A stretch of DNA of 52,816 nt from NCBI GenBank assembly GCA_013115125.1, contig JABANN010000211.1:1-52816 (forward strand). The letters run 5' to 3'. The translations under genes and the position numbers were made by a program. Positions 1 to 10,673 of the stretch are shown piece after piece. The first letter of the stretch is position 1. The number at the start of each line of letters is the position of its first letter. The notes under the pieces are model-generated. The model had not been told where the DNA came from and ran no database searches. It saw only the letters and a program-made list of their open reading frames with translations. The stretch comes from Perkinsus olseni (lineage: Eukaryota; Perkinsozoa; Perkinsida).

Positions 1-1395
1 CAGGAAATCCAATACGTGTGTGGCAATGGGAGCACTGCCCGTGAAGACGAGTTGAACTCTTTCGAGCCCGAGCATTTCCTTAATCTTGTCGAACACTTCG
101 CGGTCGTATTGAGGGTGTTTCAATGTTCCACATTTGAGCAAGTCCAACTTTGCCTGAACAGCCTCGTCAAACTTAGCTGAGGCATTCGTGGTGATGACTC
201 TCTCATAGAGTCGGTTGAGGAGGCGAGGTACCGAGATGAATACCGTAGGCCGGAGTGCTGCAATGTCGTCCATCAGCTTCAGAGGGTCGCCTTGGTAGAG
301 GCCCACTGCTACGCCAAGGTAGTACAACGCAACTTCGGCCACTCGTCCAAAGACGTGAGGGAGTGGTAGATAGTCGAGGTAGTAGTGGTAGCCCTTCCGT
401 AAATCAGAGAGGGGATAGGGGGAAGTGAAACACTCAACGAAGGCAGCTGCATCGGCAATGACACTTCCCTGACTTAGGAGCGCCCCCTTCGGCTCGCCTG
501 TTGTACCGCTTGTATAACAGAATGTCGCGATGTCAGTAGCAGCACCGACGAGGGGTGAGTACGACAAGTCTGCGCCCAGGCGTTCGACCTCGTCCATGCT
601 GCGGAGTTTCACATCGACCGCAAGACAAGCAGCAATCGCCTTCTTCTCCGTATGGTCAACACATATTATAGTGCGCAGGCTGGGACACCTTTCTTTGACT
701 TTGACAAGGTTCGGGACCTGTACCGCGGAGCAGACGACTGTTGACAGTTCTGTCTGGTTGAGTATGTAGTGGACGGTATCCTCCCCGAGGGTATCATAGA
801 GGGGGACTGTTGTAGCTCTCCTAGTGAATGCTCCTTGCTCAGCGATAACCCACTCAGATCTGTTCTTCATGTAAATACCGATTAGCCTCATCGAACCATC
901 CTCGGATTTGGATAGTAGATTGAGTTCTTCCAGCCCTCTACCGAAGTTGATTATTCTCTCATAAACCTCTTTATAAGTCTGCCATTCAAATGGGCCCACC
1001 GAACCATCATCCAGTATAGGGCGAGTGCCGTGGCAAGGACGATCGGGGTACCTCTCCACAGTCTGGACAAAGACAACGGAAACCAGAGATGATAGAGGGA
1101 TCCGTGGAAAGGTGCGCCCCCACTCACCCTCTTGAAGACATCGAAGCTAGTGACAATGGAGGGGTCATCGTCAATGAACCTTTGCAATCGATTCTTGTAT
1201 CCTGGATGCCGATACACAGAACCGCTGACGCCGGGAATGGCCGAGTGTGGAATCTAACAGGTGATCAGTACACCCTCGAGTTTGTCAATAAGTCGAAAAT
1301 GAACGATAAGATATGCTGTGCGTCGTGTGACGAGACTAGTGAGCGCGACACTCCGCATTCAAACATCCCGCTGAACAGCCTCACCTCGAATGCAT
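1..1395 (-). CDS. Long-chain acyl-CoA synthetase (ACSL), 5' part, runs off the window
   Basis: This enzyme activates long-chain fatty acids to acyl-CoA using ATP, normally at a membrane. Three exons join in frame: 1395-1385 (ATG), 1224-1128 and 1062 to beyond base 1, with introns of 160 and 65 nt (GTGAGG/CAG and GTGAGT/CAG). The protein starts MHSSGSVYRHPGYKNR. Family marks visible in order are VFKRTVERYPDRP, EWVIAEQGAF, VPLYDTLGED, the AMP-binding P-loop YTSGTTGEPKG (about 484-518), LPLPHVFGRVAE and FTGSAPIATH. The window ends just before the expected acyl-adenylate motif YGxTE, so roughly the last 45% is missing. The first ATG lies in an 11-nt exon; it was chosen because it splices in phase and no other upstream ATG does. 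The assignment to ACSL is firm; which isoform it is cannot be told. Confidence 0.92.
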
Positions 1396-3310
1396 AGTCT
1401 CGACTTTCCGCTATAGGGAAAGGCATGCAAAATCAACCAATACTGTAAACACACGCTCGCGTTCACATAGGACAAGTCGGAGACCTCATCACACCCACGG
1501 CGACTGATACCCACCCTCCCTCCCCCAACTCAGTAGCACTGGTCTGGGGCACGTCATACTGCATGACGCTGGTGCAAACCCTAGAACAAAACGGTCCTTC
1601 CAAAGGGTTCATTTGAAAATCGTAACAGAACACGAATCTGTGTGATGAAAGGAAACGCATAAGTATCACACTATACGGTAGTTATCGTAGTAGCTGTAGC
1701 CTAATAATTGCTGCGTTCAGTGATTAGTAGCAGGCCCTGCTAAGCAGGGCCCTACTAGGACTCTCCTACTAAATGCTGCTGCCGTCGGAGACTATGCCGG
1801 GAGACTCCCGGCGGGAGGCTTTTGCCTGGGTCGCATACTGACAGTATGATACTGTTGATACCAATGCTTTGGGGCCTTCTCGAACGTCAAGTCACGGTGA
1901 CCACGTAACCCGAGATATGAATGACCTCGGTGGATGATAGTATACTAGCATTGGTTGACAGATCGGAGCAAACTAGTCGTCCCGGATACTGTGGAATCAC
2001 GATTAACCGCAATGGCCGTGATGTGATCGGTGTGGGCGTCAGCACTCTGCCAAAGCCGAAATCTCGCGAATGACGAGGATCAGAGTCAATTGGTGCGATT
2101 CGATGTAGAGGGAGTAAAACTTTTACTGTAAAAGGTCATCTAATGACGAGCTAGAGCGAAGTACGGACCACATTGCATGACTTACCATAACAGTTCTTCC
2201 GCAGCCCATCTGAGCGATTTTTACCATGCCAGTCAGCCCGACAGACGTAACAACATACGCTTCACTCTCAGGGTGAGACGTGGCCGTCGGCTATGGCGAG
2301 CCCGAGCTAAGGACAAATATTCCTCGAAGAGTCAATCCAAAGGTCGCAGAATCTGCACTGCAGATGTCCCTCATTTCTGCATTGCAGAAAGGAAAGCCCT
2401 ATACCCTCATCATGGGGGCTCATGTGTTGCAATTTCTTCCAGGAAGTCCACTGCCCTGAAGTCCCCTAACTGCCTTACACAGTGTAAGTTACACTATGAG
2501 ACTTATAGTGTTAACGTTGACGAGCATGATGAGGTAGAAAGACGCGGCTCACATAGTGAGTGGGAAGAATAGGAAAGTGATTCTCTAATATTGGCCGTCA
2601 TTTGATTTTCAAGTAACGCTAACCTTTCGCCGATTTTTGTGCTGTAGGAAATAGATCTGTTTGGCGCGCGCGATCCGGGTTCGCTGATATTTGAATTCGC
2701 TGGAATTTGGTAACACGCGGGCGTCGTCTTTCGAGGATTCTGCGCTGATGCGTGTTGTATGTTGACGTAGCCCGTGGTTCGATCCGCACAGTGCGGCGCA
2801 CACCTAAGGTCTGAAGGTCGACTTCGGAATGTGTTATTTTCACGTTACTGGTATCATCTTCTCAAAAGTTTGAGAGTCTCAAATTGAGACTCAAATCCCG
2901 TTAAGTGAACGGGGGTTGCATCCCTCCGCGGAATTCTCTCAATTTTGTATATTTATCGTTTTAGAGAACGCATCCCGGATCACACGGGGTGTTGTGTATT
3001 CAGTAGGGCGAGGTTCCATTCCCGGCTCTTCTTTTCGACACTATCTGTCTGTATGGTTCCAAACTCGGATGCGGATCCCTCTCACGGTGGCGGAACTCTG
3101 TCATCCCGGCTCGAGTATCGTAGTAGGTTCTTTCTCTTGTGGGTCAAACTTAAACTTCACGAGTCGAACACAGCGTTGCTTGTGTTAGACACATGCGCAA
3201 TGCCTCCACCCAGCTTTAATCATCTCACTCGCAGGCCCTAGAAAATTTCCATTGGATGCTGAAACCATTGCCCGCAGTTCTAATACAGCTCTTGACCTCC
3301 ACTTCCGCTC
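1396..3310. other. Intergenic region with several palindromes; no supported gene
   Basis: About 1.9 kb lies between the divergent ACSL and PP2C genes, so promoters for both should be here. Open frames up to 131 codons exist (for example 2177-2572 on the plus strand), but none has splice-linked exons or recognisable protein sequence. Visible structures are hairpins at 1726-1757 and 1796-1812, a 9-bp-arm palindrome near 2873-2891, and a tRNA B-box-like stretch (GGTTCGATCC) at 2776-2785. Confidence 0.5.
1726..1757. repeat. Hairpin, about 15-bp stem
   Basis: The core is a perfect 9-bp inverted repeat, ggccctgct then agcagggcc, separated by one base. The stem extends outward through tagtag/ctacta with a two-base bulge on the left side. 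A second odd palindrome (gccgggag, one base, ctcccggc) follows at 1796-1812. Confidence 0.7.
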
Positions 3311-4988
3311 ATGGGTTCATGCTGCTCCCGTGGCAATCCCATTACCGAGCTAGTCGATGCGTCTTCTCCCGTGGAAAACCCGTATCCTGGCCGTACTGAG
3401 AAGCGAAGGCGCCGATTATCAATCAACCAAGGCTCTGCGGGGGTAGTTGATGCAGCTTCAAGCTCGGATACTGAGATCGATGAAGATAGCAAGCAAGGTA
3501 GCGAAGCCTATGGTCTTGTAGGCTATATTATGTCGTGGTGTAGGTAGAATAGTCACAGGGGGTGGATCTAGTTTTCGGTCTGCTCGGCGGTTGTCTATTA
3601 CCAGCCGGCCCGTGGAAGGCAAAAGGCCTCACCAAAGAGGATTTGCGGTAGTAATGTCGGATTGCCGGATCCCACTCCCTCAGTGTTCTCAGTGCAGCTG
3701 TTATTGTCCTTCAGGATAAGAACTGCGACAAACAGGGAGGAAAGATCCCGGAGACACTCGGGTACGCCTGCAAGAAAGGGCTCAAACCGGACAGCCCTAA
3801 CCAGGATGATTTTGCAATTTTCATCATGGATAATTGGCAAATGTAATACTCTATAACCCAGGTGCCAAGAACTGATTTTCGTAGGGCGCCGCGACTGCTG
3901 CTTCACTTGTTAGGTATGCAGTCTTCGATGGCCATGGCCCATACGGCCACGTTGTGTCCAAGTTTTGTCAGGATACTTTGCCGGAGGTGAGAGCTCGGAC
4001 GGAGGCGAATCTTGCATGGGATTAGCGTTCCTCGGTCTTCAGTTGATCACCGATGATCCTAATTTTCAAGACCATTTATCCAAGACATTCAAGACGTCAT
4101 TCATCCGCACACACGGTAATAGAGTTTGGGAGACTTGACGCTTGCCAGTGCATCATTCTCAGTCTTATGTGAGCAAACTGCGGACTCACAAGGAACTTTC
4201 GACTGTTCATTCTCCGGTTCGACTGCAACCATTGTTGTACGTCGGAATGGCTTCCTTAACTGTGCCTGGGTTGGTGATTCAAGAGCCGTCCTCGCAACCA
4301 TCAGGGTAAGTTCATAGGCACACGAAAGAGGATGATGCAATCTTTGCAGACACCTGACAAGGGTCATGGCCCAACTCGCCTTGTTGCCGTTGATCTATCT
4401 CGGGACCACAAACCCGAGCTACCCGAGGAAAGAGCGCGAATAGAAGCACAAGGTGGCAGGGTTCTCAAGCTTGGCGGCGACATTCCCTACCGAGTATTTG
4501 TTAAAAGTGAGAATTGCATGCACTCGAGCGGCAGTGTGTCATGGCTCTCAACTCAGCCGCTTATTACCCCGGTCTAGCGATGACCAGGTCTATAGGAGAC
4601 ACCGTTGGAGTATCCGCTGGCATCTCGCACGTTCCCGAAGTCTCCGTGCGGTAAGCCTCGTTGCGGAGCTAAGGCCCTCATGATGAGGGCCTCATCTCTC
4701 GAGCTTTCAGACCTGTTAATGAGGGTGTTGATAAGTTCATACTCGTCGCTAGCGATGGAGTATGGGAGTTCATCTCGAGCCAAGAGGCGGTCGATATTAT
4801 TAGTAATGAGCATCATTCTTGAGTACTTCAGTGAATGCCCGCCGTCAGATAAGTACCCACCCACCCGAGCCCAGGCCGCCGCCGAGGCCCTGGCTCACGA
4901 AGCCTGGCTGCGGTGGATGAGAGAAGAGAGGGGAAAAGTAGTGGACGATATTACAGTCATCGTCGACTGGCTTCAACCCACATCCTGA
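3311..4988 (+). CDS. Protein phosphatase 2C (PPM family), complete, 386 aa
   Basis: This is a Mg/Mn-dependent Ser/Thr phosphatase. Ten exons join in phase: 3311-3497, 3605-3647, 3684-3842, 3914-3986, 4043-4115, 4163-4305, 4350-4506, 4557-4650, 4711-4802 and 4849-4988; introns are 36-107 nt and all GT-AG. The product begins MGSCCSRG, a good N-myristoylation site followed by two cysteines, so membrane attachment is likely. PP2C marks are CKKGLKPDSPNQDDF, the metal-binding VFDGHGPYGH, SGSTAT, WVGDSRAVLA, LSRDHKP, YYPGLAMTRSIGDTVG, VASDGVWEF and DDITVIVDWL at the C-terminus. These match apicomplexan-type PP2Cs with acylated N-termini. The last intron was placed 4803-4848 because the nearer acceptor at 4832 breaks the frame. 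Confidence 0.95.
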
Positions 4989-5419
4989 TTGACTAATAAA
5001 AGCACTCGAACGTACAATACTGGAAAATTTTACTAATTCCTACATTTTCTATAATAGTTGTGAACTGTGTATAATTGGCAGCCAATCCGCTGGAGCATTG
5101 CCTCATTAGCTGGCCGAGTGGATAATTCTAGACTTTGCTTCTGAGGCTTTTGGCGGGGTCCAGTACTATTGCATCCTCCCCCAATTCACCTCTTCTCCGC
5201 TTATTGCCTTCGAAATCGAGGCCTTCGGCGTACTGCTTTTGAATTTCTGAAGCCGTTTAATTCCCTTTGGTTTGTGTGTGGATGTCACCCTGCTGCAGAC
5301 GAGGGACGAGTTTCAACTTATCATGGTTTTCTGTGGCGTTCATTAGAAGGAGGGTTGCATATCTATCCTCGGCTGAAGGAGGCGTCGGTACATCTAGACA
5401 GGCCGCTCCACCTCACTCT
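4989..5419. other. Intergenic, 431 nt, PP2C 3' to RNPS1 5'
   Basis: Both flanking genes are on the plus strand, so this holds the end of the PP2C transcript and the promoter of the RNPS1-like gene. An AT-rich stretch (about 4995-5070) follows the PP2C stop. No gene or repeat was seen. Confidence 0.5.
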
Positions 5420-6472
5420 ATGGTAACTGCGGCTCCAACGCAAGCGAAGTCTCAAGGGCATCGTAGCAGCGGCGGCGAGGGAACTCAGCGGAAGAAAGGT
5501 TATATGGCTTGGCGAGGGGGAGGGGTTATGTGCACAGTTCATCAGACACCGGCGAGGCTTCCTTGGCGGCATCCCGAGCTAGGATGCTGCGTGTCACCAA
5601 TCTCACTCGTAATGTTGATGAGGAGCATTTGAACGAAATATTTGGTGAGAGGGCGGTAGGAGATTCCCGCATACTGCATTTCTGAATCGTGCCCTGTTGT
5701 TGAGGGCGATGCGGCTGTGGGAGATAGTTGCAATTTCTCAGGGACATATGCCCGCGTCGAGAGCGTGCATTTGGCTGTGGACGAGGAGGTGAGCGCAGCG
5801 TCCCCAGCATCGGGGTGATCACTTCCCCCAACTCAGAATCACCTGTCGAAAGGCTATGCTTACGTCCTGTTCGCCACACGAGAGGGGGCGGAAGAAGCGT
5901 TCTTTCACGTAGACAGAGGGCAGATCGACGGGAACGTTGTGAAGGTAGAGCGGATCGGCTGCGGTGCCCCCAACATTCTTTGACTTTGGAGGTGGTTTTT
6001 GTCGCGCCTCCGAGCCCCCCTGTTGAGAAGGCTCCGCCACGGAAGGCCGCAGTTCCCAGCGGCACAAACAGCGTTGGAGACCGTAAGCCTTGCCCAGTCG
6101 ATATCTAGATTCCTTCGCCTATCGACAGTCCTCAGGTAGCCGCTCTCCTCCCAAGCATAGCCGAGACATCCAGGGCCATCATAGTCGGTGAGAGTCTCTT
6201 CTTCCTTGTTTGATATCAGTAAGGTGCGCTCTCTTCATCAGGTCCCGTAGCCCGTCATCTTCGAGCTCCTCTTCGTCAGTCTCTGGATACTCCTCCGACC
6301 CGGAGTCACGACATAGGCGGCGGCGAGGCCGTTCCAGGTCACGGTCACTCCAGAAACAGCGAGCTCGGTCACCTGATCGACGGGTAGGTCTGGCTAGTGT
6401 TTCATTCCGATCGCCTCTCCAGCGGTTTTCTCGTTTCTCCAGGAGCATCGCGATAGAGGTTATCGACGATAG
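5420..6472 (+). CDS. RNPS1-like RRM and RS-domain splicing factor, complete, 215 aa
   Basis: RNPS1 acts in pre-mRNA splicing and as a peripheral exon-junction-complex component (ASAP/PSAP) in the nucleus. Eight exons join in phase: 5420-5498, 5546-5644, 5742-5788, 5837-5944, 5992-6082, 6136-6187, 6242-6383 and 6443-6472. The RRM runs from LRVTNLTRNVDEEHLNEIF through HLSKGYAYVLFATREGAEE to QIDGNVVKV; 'LTRNV..EHL.EIF' and 'HLSKGYAYV' are characteristic of RNPS1 rather than of general SR proteins. A Pro-rich linker and an RS domain with runs of Ser and Arg-Ser dipeptides follow, ending GYRR. It is shorter than human RNPS1 mainly because the N-terminal Ser-rich region is brief. Its stop lies 39 bp from the stop of the convergent gene. 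Confidence 0.88.
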
Positions 6473-6510
6473 AATAATTTATCTTATGTTTCTGCTCTCA
6501 GCGTGTTGAA

Positions 6511-7734
6511 TTAACTAGTCGAGTAATTAACCATCAGAATCAAATAGCAAACACAACAGTATGGCGAATTTGTCGATATGCGTAATAATGCATGAGCTCT
6601 TCCCATCCGCCGATTCATACGGAGGAGGTCGCGTCTCGATCTCGTGTGCCCGTCAATATTTCTCGGGCGCCTTCCTCTAGTTCCTCCTGGCAAGACATCA
6701 CTCGATTGAGCCGAGCCAGGAGCGCTGGTAACTCCGCTTGAGCCTTCGCTGAGCTCCGATCGACTGAGAATAATCTGTCGCTACGTTTGCGAGCAATCGA
6801 ATATACGCTCTGTCGCGTCTGTGTCGGGGAGGTTTATTCCCTGCAATTCCTGGATGAGCCGGAGAGACTTGCCGAGTTCCTCTAATTCCGTCGAGCAGTT
6901 GAGAACCTACGTGACCCATTGATGAAATGGGAATAAGAAAAGACGCCCTCACATGTGCCTTTTTCAATGCTAGACTGAGGATTCCGGTCTCCAGGCTTGC
7001 AGGGCCCCCGGCAGCCAGTCGCATCAAATGTGGGGATACCCGACCGTACCTGAGCATGACGGCTCTCGGCCCACTGGCGACCACTAAACTTCTTACTTTT
7101 CCACCAACTCGCGTAACCGAGGGTTTGACGATCGCTCGAGGGGAGTTGAGATACGATCACCCAACTCCGCTAAGATGTCCCCAACCTGGAAGCGCGCTGG
7201 AAGTGCGTATACATCCGGGTGTGATACCCGAGTGTGACGCCCAGTGCCTACACTTTTCGTGTATCGACCCTCGTGTACAATTGGCCTGCCGTTGGGAGTA
7301 TGGGAAGCCGATCTTGTTCCATAGATGGTAGTGGTGCTCTCTTGAGTTGGATGATAACCGAACACGAGTGCCTGGCAATCTAACGTCTAAAATTGTAAAA
7401 TAACACTTTCAAAACATGCCCGTCTAGCTCAGTCGGTAGAGCGCAAGGCTCTTAACCTTGTGGTCGTGGGTTCGAGCCCCACGGTGGGTGTTTTTCTCGA
7501 CAATTAATTGCTGCGCGACGTGCTGATTCCCATGTCTCCGAAGTACCACCGAGCGAGCTCGTTTTACGTTGAGATCATCTCACTCTGCCAGTAAACCCGC
7601 TCAGGGCACCTCACCTGGCATTCTGCTATCCGGTCACCCAATGCACTCAGCCTAGCCTGAGTGAGATGCTCCTGCTGGTCAATACCAGCCGCTGTGACTG
7701 GTGTATCCACCACCAGGACCGCAGCCTCCGACAT
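6511..7734 (-). CDS. Coiled-coil protein, possibly dynactin p24 (DCTN3)-like, about 288 aa
   Basis: Five exons fit in phase: 7734-7615 (MSEAAVLVVDTPV), 7371-7097 (or from 7386 using an earlier acceptor), 7049-6953, 6906-6785 and 6763-6511. The first intron (about 243 nt) is unusually long and contains a tRNA-Lys gene on the other strand. The protein has heptad-rich stretches such as ELEELGKSLRLIQELQ and a basic tail (GRRPRN, RSRRDLLRMNRR). The patterns QARLSALGDRIAE near the start and a central LRELVEKYGRVSPHL recall the short helices of dynactin subunit p24, but the likeness is weak and the tail is longer. The exon structure is well supported; the function is only a suggestion. Confidence 0.55.
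7418..7490 (+). tRNA. tRNA-Lys (anticodon CUU)
   Basis: The 73 nt fold as a full cloverleaf. The acceptor arm is gcccgtc paired with ggtgggt (three G-U pairs), the D-arm is GCTC-agtcggtaga-GAGC, and the anticodon loop is ctCTTaa. The T-arm is GTGGG-TTCGAGC-CCCAC and the discriminator base is G. Five T residues (7491-7495) follow directly as a Pol III terminator. There is no intron and no encoded CCA. It sits inside the first intron of the minus-strand gene 6511-7734. Confidence 0.97.
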
Positions 7735-7878
7735 TCGTTCGAGCGCTGAGGAGTAGACAACTTACCTGCAAACCCCCACAGGATCATCCATCATTAACCG
7801 GTCGAATCGAACGTAACAGCGTGAAAAGCTTCAACTTGGATACCCAGTAGTAGAGTTCGTGTGAACATGATGCAGTCA

Positions 7879-8970
7879 CTAGAGATATACCGTGACAAAT
7901 ATGAGAACAGAGAATAGGAAGACTATGATGCCCCAGAGGATCGTCGTCGACGTGTGCTCCATGTGGTGCTGCAACATCGAATGAGCGTATCTAGTACAAA
8001 TGTTGGTTCGTTCCCCATAGCATGCCCCACTTCTGTTTTGCATGAGCATGGTCCGTCGCCTCGTGGACTTCATCTAATAGTTTGCAGTGAACCTCGAAAT
8101 ATACAAAAGAGACTGACGGTGTAGGGCGAGCGACACACCTCAATCTCGGAGTTGATGGCAGTCCCAATGTGCTTGAGATTGCTGACGCTTCCTCTGAGAT
8201 AGTCCAGATGCTCATCCTGCTGTGCTACGAGCCGCTCCGAGCTCAGCATGTTGCCGTCTGAGCCCACGGCCGTGTCCACTTGTGAACCTCCTTCTTCCAA
8301 TGTCGATCCTCCTAGACACAACACCATCCTCCCAGCGAACTCGCAGACTGAGGCCAACGATTGTCACGGAGAGTCCAGGATGGCTCACTCTCGAGATCAG
8401 GGAGGCCCCTCCTGGGGTGAAGAGAAGATTGGAAATTGGACCATGCCCGGCGAATGTCCTCTTCTAACTGCCTCAGGAGCTCAGCACGGTGCAAGACCTC
8501 TCGCTGTGTCAAGCCATGGCTAACCGAAGCTCCCACTCGTCCGGTGATGTTCGTAAAGGGATCGACAACTCACGCCTCGGGCTCGGTGGAGAGGTTGGAC
8601 AGACCCCTTGCCAAGTGAGAGTGCAACTGCCGCAGTTGAGCAATGCGGCCTCGAGTGACTGCAATAGCCTGGCAGCACAGGGTTGGAACCAGACGAGCGG
8701 ATAGTATAGTGATAGATGGGGTCGAGTGGATTTCGGTAGCACCCCGAGGAAGGCCCGAGGCAGCAGCAGGGCACCTCTCCTTACCGTGCCGACGCCGTCC
8801 TGTGACCGTCCCCCAGTGGCAGCCGCCCTTAGCGTGCCATCACATTCACGCACGACGTCCTACAGCACTAAGGTAGGTAACCCGAATCAATAGCCACCCA
8901 CCTGTAGAGTCGTCTGGGCCTGCTTGAGGTCCGCCGCCCAAAGCTCAGCCGCCGTGCCAACAGGAGCCAT
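7879..8970 (-). CDS. Qc-SNARE (syntaxin 6/8/10/61 type), complete, 245 aa
   Basis: This is a tail-anchored membrane-fusion protein of the endosome/TGN type. Seven exons join in phase: 8970-8902, 8859-8785, 8668-8574, 8519-8368, 8311-8139, 8092-8031 and 7990-7879. The N-terminal half (MAPVGTAAELWAADLKQ) is helical. The SNARE motif starts AQQDEHLDYLRGSVSNLKHI and aligns without gaps to syntaxin 6. The single C-terminal membrane anchor is LWGIIVFLFSVLIFVTVYL, ending at the stop codon. The residue at the ionic central (0) layer is His190 (codon CAC at 8089-8087) where the family has Gln. The other layer positions look normal. Confidence 0.92.
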
Positions 8971-9301
8971 AGGAAAGCAGCAAACTGATGACCAGTCGAG
9001 AATCAGACCGATGAACACGTCAGTCACCGTGAGTAGCTGGTAAATGGCATCATTCTACAATCATTCATGGCACACCGCTGCTGAGTGTAGTTCAGGAAGA
9101 GTCGGCAACTGCCAAGGGCAATGACTCGAAAACCGGCTCCCCGCTGGTCAGAGATTACGCTAATACAACCACTGTTATTCCATATTTTAACTTCCCCTGG
9201 TCCCTGTGTTGAACGGCTGCATCGACACCGACCACCAGTACGAGAGCCGCGCTGCTTTCCCGCTGCATCACGCTGCCAAGAGTTGTACCCTGCGAAGGCA
9301 G
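8971..9301. other. Intergenic, 331 nt
   Basis: This separates the start of the Qc-SNARE gene from the stop of the next minus-strand gene. I see no coding exon or repeat. Confidence 0.5.
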
Positions 9302-9949
9302 TCACGTCGTGAACAGAGAAAGGAAGCCGAGCTCGAACCGTGGAGTCAGCGATTCAAACGAGTCGAAGATTCTGACGGGAACCCTCCACGGACCTCCAGG
9401 CTCAAACGGCCCCGGGAAGAAAGGATTAACGCTTGGGTTGGTAGAGTAGATGGCAGCGTACCTGAAGGGAGGCGATGACTGGGTAATGGTGGCCTATGAG
9501 ACTTACACAGCAGGATCGCCGATCCACAAGGGGCTGCTGTTTGCTCTCCGGTACCTACGATGCCCAGTCACGACGGAGGTCGGGACGCTGGCGGCTACCT
9601 TCCGAAAATCAGCGTCCGTGTTTTGTCGTAATTCGCGGCTTCCGTTTCTAAGAGAAGGGAGAATTGGATAGTGATAGTATCCAAGGTCGAAGAGAGCGCA
9701 AAACAGAGTATATGATACCACATAGGTCGGCTGCTCACCTCTCCGCAGCTTCTTCATCTCTCTGTAGCCTGCGGAGGTTACCGTAGGGGCATGACCCATG
9801 GAGCGGGGCCCGAAGTGGTCTACGCCGGTAGGGTAGTACCCCTGGTCGGTGATTGGGTGGATACGGGGAAGGGTGGAGGAGAGGGGCCGAAGACGCGAAG
9901 GGGGTACTGATGACCCTCCTGCCGAGCTGGACCGGCTACGTCGCGTCAT
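9302..9949 (-). CDS. Conserved-looking hypothetical protein, complete, 155 aa
   Basis: Four exons join in phase: 9949-9739, 9647-9599, 9554-9507 and 9461-9302. The protein starts MTRRSRSSSAGG with a Ser/Pro/Arg-rich tail, then has motifs such as DQGYYPTGVDHFGPRSMG, REMKKLRRETEAANYDKTR and a C-terminal half rich in Pro, Phe and Gly (NPFFPGPFEPGGPWRVPV). No signal peptide or membrane segment is seen. I do not recognise the family. Correct phase across three short introns supports a real gene. Confidence 0.65.
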
Positions 9950-10673
9950 TGACGGCGAAACCGAATGACTCGATGAAGGAATTCGACAAGAGATAATTCC
10001 GTCCCTGCGCCTCTGGATAGATCAAGGCCAGGTGTAGAGAACGCCTGTGGGGGCTGCTGGCTACCCGCGACCCTTGCCAACCAGACGTCTGCTGAAGCGC
10101 AGGATAGCACCGATTGGTCTGCTGCTCATACTCCTTCTTCCGTATGGGTTATTATTGAAGTAACGCAAGTAGTAGGGTTGGATGAAACAATAGCTGCTGC
10201 TGATGGTTATAGTTATTTTATTGTCGATAATAGTAGTAGTAAACCGAAATGTTAACGATCGTTATGGTAGGGCAAAAATATGAGGAACTGTACATTCATC
10301 GATGCAGCGACACCCTCACGGCCAATGTGCTTACCACATCAGAAGGGGGTTTACAAAGTAGCATCTAACAAAGCCCATCACTCTGTAGAAAGGAACTGCG
10401 GACGATGGAAGTGATGGTACATCTGGTAGGGGGTCAAGAGTACTCGGATGAGTGCTGCACGGCCACGACGGCCATGCACCAACGACGGAAGCGACTACTG
10501 CCGAGTGATGGCAGATTTACTGTATAACTTCAAAGGTAAGGGACGACTACTAACAATAGGTCAACTTGCGTGTAAGTCGAGCTGCTGCTTTATTGGGGTT
10601 CTCTCTAGTTTCGGGTACACCTAAATGCAAGCAGCAGGGATCGAACCCGGGTGAACAGCAAGAAGTCCTTACC
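9950..10673. other. Intergenic, 724 nt, AT-rich in the middle
   Basis: This is the upstream region of the 155-aa gene and the downstream region of the F-box gene. A low-complexity AT-rich stretch with TAG/TTA triplets lies at about 10140-10250. A tRNA B-box-like sequence (antisense gggatcgaaccc) is at 10637-10648, close after the F-box stop codon and in the same orientation as that gene. No gene was found. Confidence 0.5.

Noticed and set aside
2177-2572. 131-codon open frame on the plus strand
   Set aside because: Codon and residue make-up look random, no splice partners were found and no motif is recognisable.
4803-4848. A non-canonical (GT-CA or TA-AG) last intron in the PP2C gene
   Set aside because: It seemed needed if exon 10 began at the first acceptor, but using the acceptor at 4846-4848 gives a normal GT-AG intron in frame.
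5526-6065. 179-codon minus-strand frame
   Set aside because: It lies opposite the RNPS1-like gene, whose plus-strand exons are clearly real.
10637-10648. A tRNA gene around the B-box at 10637
   Set aside because: The T-stem pairs at four of five positions, but no D-arm, anticodon stem or matching acceptor strand is found within 60 nt, and there is no T-run terminator.
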